Below, one piece after another: positions 60,966 through 64,000 of a stretch of DNA of 64,000 nucleotides (position 1 is the stretch's first letter; every line of letters begins with the position of its first letter). Under the pieces are notes generated by a model, which searched no databases, was not told the DNA's origin, and saw nothing but the letters and a program-made list of their open reading frames with translations. The DNA lies in NCBI GenBank assembly GCA_002706335.1, contig PAKZ01000003.1:105125-169124 (forward strand). The letters run 5' to 3'. Made by a program: the position numbers and the translations under genes. Source of the stretch: Ahrensia sp. Lineage in GTDB: Bacteria > Pseudomonadota > Alphaproteobacteria > Rhizobiales > Rhizobiaceae.

Positions 60966-61439
60966 TTGACGGTGACACGCAAGGTCAAGACATGCCTGTG
61001 GTTCGATGACGGTGCGCTTCCCGCAGCGGAATTCTACTGCTCCCTGATACCGGGATCGCGCATCGACCATGTGGCCCGCCATATCGAGAACGCCACGCAT
61101 GGCGAGCCGGGCGCGGTGCTGGCTGTGGAATTTACCCTTGCCGGAACGCCCTATCAGGCGATCAATGGCGGGCCGCATTTCAAGCTGTCCGAAGCCGTGT
61201 CGATCTCGGTCAGCACCGAGGATCAGGCGGAAACCGACCGGCTGTGGGAGGCGCTTACCGCCGAAGGCGGCGCGGAAAGCCAGTGCGGATGGTGCAAGGA
61301 CCGGTTTGGATTGTCCTGGCAGATCGTGCCGAAACGCGCGGCCGAACTTTTCAGCGGCCCGCAGGCATCGAAGGTCTGGCCGGTGCTGATGACCATGCAG
61401 AAGATCGACATATCCGCGCTGGAAGCAGCGGCGGCGTGA
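60966..61439 (+). CDS. VOC family protein
   Basis: TCLWFDDGALPAAEFYCSLIPGSRI; GAESQCGWCKDRFGLSWQIVP; TTG or GTG start. Confidence 0.8.
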   Translation: MTVTRKVKTCLWFDDGALPAAEFYCSLIPGSRIDHVARHIENATHGEPGAVLAVEFTLAGTPYQAINGGPHFKLSEAVSISVSTEDQAETDRLWEALTAEGGAESQCGWCKDRFGLSWQIVPKRAAELFSGPQASKVWPVLMTMQKIDISALEAAAA

Positions 61440-61520
61440 GTCTCCCGATGTGAGACGTTGCGCACAGGATTGCTGCGTATTCTGCTTGCGGAAGACGGGC
61501 CGGCGCGGCAGATAGCCGCA

Positions 61521-61973
61521 ATGACGTCTCTGACCCTCATTCGCCTTCCCCATGGCGACGGGATCGCGCTGCCCGGCTACGAAACGGCCGGGGCCGCAGG
61601 CATGGATTTGCGCGCGGCGGTGGCGGAGGACGCGCCGCTGGTGCTCCAGCCCGGCGAGCGCGCTCTGGTGCCGACCGGCTTCATCTTCGAGATCCCGTCC
61701 GGCCATGAAGGACAGGTGCGGCCGCGTTCGGGCCTCGCCTTCAAACACGGCGTCACCTGCCTGAACACGCCCGGCACGATCGATGCCGATTATCGCGGCG
61801 AGGTGCAGGTACTCATGATCAATCACGGCTCCGAGCCCTTTGAAATCACGCGCGGCATGCGCATCGCGCAGATGGTCATCGCACCGGTGACGCAGATGAG
61901 CGTTTCGGAAGGCGACCTCGCCTCCGATACCGCGCGCGGCCGCGGCGGCTTCGGATCCACCGGAACCCACTGA
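61521..61973 (+). CDS. dut: dUTP diphosphatase
   Basis: [43 protein letters not shown]. Confidence 0.95.
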   Translation: MTSLTLIRLPHGDGIALPGYETAGAAGMDLRAAVAEDAPLVLQPGERALVPTGFIFEIPSGHEGQVRPRSGLAFKHGVTCLNTPGTIDADYRGEVQVLMINHGSEPFEITRGMRIAQMVIAPVTQMSVSEGDLASDTARGRGGFGSTGTH

Positions 61974-61986
61974 GGCCCTTTCAGAC

Positions 61987-62646
61987 ATGACACCTCCACA
62001 ACTCGTTATCTTCGACTGCGACGGCGTGCTCGTCGACACCGAGAATACCGCCAATCGCCGCCTGGTGGAGATTTTGGCCGAACACGGCCTCGAAACCACG
62101 CTGGCCGGTTGCCGCAAGCGCTTCATGGGTCGCACGATGAAAAGCGTGCGCGACATTTTGCTGGCCGAGGACGGGATCGATCTCGGCGCGGATTTCCCGG
62201 AGCGCTGGCTCGCAGAACTGCCGGCGATGTTCGCCGACGGCGTCGAGGCGATCCCCTATGTGCGCGACGCGATCCTCTATCTGCAGGCGATCGACACGCC
62301 CTTTTGCGTCGCCTCCTCGGCCAAGGTCGAGAAGATGCACCTGACGCTCGGCGCGTCGGGTCTGCTGCCGCTACTGGAGGATGTGCTGTTTTCGGCCTGG
62401 ATGGTCGACAAGGGCAAGCCGGCCCCGGACCTCTTCCTGCATGCCGCCGACACGATGGGCTTCGACCCGGAGCGCTGCGCGGTGATCGAGGACAGCGTCG
62501 CCGGCGTCGTGGCCGGAAAGTCGGCCGGCATGGCGGTGCTCGGCTATGCGGCCGATCCGCTCACCGACAGGCAAGGCCTTGCCGAAGCGGGCGCGGTGCT
62601 GTTCGATGACATGCGGGCGCTTCCCGCCCTTCTCGGATTGCAGTGA
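61987..62646 (+). CDS. HAD-family phosphatase
   Basis: VIFDCDGVLVDTE; CVIEDSVAGVVAGKSAGM-type motif. Confidence 0.9.
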   Translation: MTPPQLVIFDCDGVLVDTENTANRRLVEILAEHGLETTLAGCRKRFMGRTMKSVRDILLAEDGIDLGADFPERWLAELPAMFADGVEAIPYVRDAILYLQAIDTPFCVASSAKVEKMHLTLGASGLLPLLEDVLFSAWMVDKGKPAPDLFLHAADTMGFDPERCAVIEDSVAGVVAGKSAGMAVLGYAADPLTDRQGLAEAGAVLFDDMRALPALLGLQ

Positions 62647-62647
62647 C

Positions 62648-63265
62648 ATGACCCTTACAGGTTTCCTGACCTACACGCTGGCGCTCGGCATCGCGGCGGC
62701 GATTCCCGGCCCCGGCGTCATCGCGCTGGTGGCGCGCGCGCTCGGCTCCGGCTTCCGCTCGACCTTGCCGATGCTGTTCGGGCTTGCGCTCGGCGATGTG
62801 GTCTATCTGTCGGCCGCCGTGCTCGGCCTTGCCTATATCGCCTCGAGTTTCGGCACCGTCTTCATGGTGATCAAATATGCCGGCGTCGCCTATCTGCTCT
62901 GGATGGCGGTGTCGTTCTGGCGGCAGGGCGTGACCGCCGAGAAAGTGGCCGCGCAAACGGCGGGCGACGCGTTTTCGAGTTTCTTCGCCGGCTTCATGGT
63001 GACTCTCGGCAATCCGAAGGTGATCGTCTTCTACCTCGCGCTGCTGCCGACTTTCCTCGATCTTTCGACGGTCACGCCGGTCGATTTCGCCGTGCTGATC
63101 GTACTGACCTTCGCGATCCTCGTCGCTGTCCTGATCCCCTATATCGGCCTTGCGGGCCGGGCCCGGCACATGCTGCAGTCGCCGCGCGCGCTGAAAGTGA
63201 TGAACCGGATCGCGGCGAGTTTCCTCGCCGGAGCCGCAGCGGCGATCGCGGTTCGGGCGAATTGA
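62648..63265 (+). CDS. LysE family translocator
   Basis: IPGPGVIALVARALGSGFRSTLP; multi-TM. Confidence 0.85.
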   Translation: MTLTGFLTYTLALGIAAAIPGPGVIALVARALGSGFRSTLPMLFGLALGDVVYLSAAVLGLAYIASSFGTVFMVIKYAGVAYLLWMAVSFWRQGVTAEKVAAQTAGDAFSSFFAGFMVTLGNPKVIVFYLALLPTFLDLSTVTPVDFAVLIVLTFAILVAVLIPYIGLAGRARHMLQSPRALKVMNRIAASFLAGAAAAIAVRAN

Positions 63266-63318
63266 GGGCTGCAGCGGGCGCACAGCGACGAACATCCCGA
63301 CCCCCCTCGCAAAATCCG

Positions 63319-63519
63319 CGATCTTGATGGCTTCAAAGAATCCGGGTGTTGGCCCGTATTGCTTGATGGCCGACATCGCGCGCCCCCGCTCTTGCGATTT
63401 CTAACACTTAGCTGTCGCTAAGATGTTAAAATCGCTTTCTCCCCCACCAAGGGGGAGAGTGCGCGCGCTTGTCCGGCTTCGCGCCTTATCTCGATCTTCG
63501 TGGCTTCAAAGAACCCGGG
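63319..63519. repeat. Direct repeat pair (63319-63346 and 63492-63519)
   Basis: CGATCTTGATGGCTTCAAAGAATCCGGG vs CGATCTTCGTGGCTTCAAAGAACCCGGG, 25/28 identical. Confidence 0.6.
63438..63458. repeat. Perfect 8-bp palindromic hairpin TCTCCCCC-ACCAA-GGGGGAGA
   Basis: Direct reading; resembles short palindromic intergenic elements of Rhizobiales. Confidence 0.6.
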
Positions 63520-63703
63520 CGAAGCGAGTCATTTGTCCCGCCCGTAAGCTTCAGGCTCCGCCTTCGCTGACGGGCCCCTAAAGGCCGACCGGCCGTCCGA
63601 GCCACCTTGTCCGCGTAAGCGGCAAGCCGCTAACCGTGCGAGGCCCATGCGGAGGCGTTCACGCGCAGCGGGAACTGCCGTGAGCTCAAACAAACTGGAA
63701 GAC

Positions 63704-63757
63704 GGGCGGTCGAGGGATCGCTTTGTCTATTGTGTATATGCGGTCCTTCGACCGCCC
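63704..63757. repeat. 18-bp inverted repeat (16/18) with 18-nt loop
   Basis: GGGCGGTCGAGGGATCGC ... GCGGTCCTTCGACCGCCC. Confidence 0.65.
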
Positions 63758-64000
63758 CTCGGCTGCTTCCGGCGCCGGCCGCTCTACGCCCGGGACCCGC
63801 AAGGTCCCGACTGGCCACCTCATGGCCTTTGTCTCCCCCTTGCGGAGGGGCCGCTTGGCGGGGCGGTTTCCAAGGGAGTAAGCGGCAAGCCGCCGGATTC
63901 CCTTACGTCGCGTACCGTCTCCGGCCTGCCTTAAGGGCATACCCCATGCGGGAACCTCTTCCCGCACGACAGGCGCCGGCCCTTCCCCTGTTTGCCGGTG

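Noticed and set aside
59820-62156. 778-aa minus-strand ORF
   Set aside because: Antisense to several recognised small genes (VOC, DUF1428, dut, HAD).

Overview
This window looks like chromosomal DNA from a high-GC alphaproteobacterium, most likely Rhizobiales/Phyllobacteriaceae-like. That is inferred from gene content only. No rRNA, tRNA, CRISPR, phage or transposase was recognised. Main blocks: (1) 2.36-8.72 kb, a tightly coupled biosynthetic-looking operon: KAS III, NAD-epimerase, MBL-fold hydrolase, F390-synthetase-like adenylating enzyme, a 30-codon micro-ORF, a BtaA/DUF3419-like aminocarboxypropyl transferase and a GNAT-like protein. (2) 9-25.7 kb, a sugar block with two ABC importers (YtfQRT/YjfF-like and ChvE/GguAB-like), an oxidative L-arabinose/D-galactose-type pathway, and GntR and GbpR/LysR regulators. 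(3) 25.8-26.4 kb, two tandem paralogous micro-proteins with matching upstream regions. (4) 27.4-34.1 kb, a transglutaminase/DUF2126 + circularly permuted ATP-grasp/alpha-E + transglutaminase operon. (5) 35.6-38.1 kb, a YadA-like trimeric autotransporter next to an orphan LuxR regulator with lux-box-size dyads and a G10 tract. (6) 40.4-50 kb, nucleoside salvage (cdd, PNP, deoC, two-domain ALDH, deoA, upp, add). (7) 50-63.3 kb, mostly housekeeping genes (ubiE, ubiB, an HTH-extended coaBC, pirin, Prx, prfC, dut, LysE). (8) 63.3-64 kb, a palindrome-rich apparently non-coding stretch. Best candidates for undescribed biology are the BtaA/KAS III operon with its coupled micro-ORF, the tandem micro-protein pair, and the HTH-CoaBC gene with a perfect palindrome abutting its start codon. 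All assignments are from reading the sequence; no database search was run.
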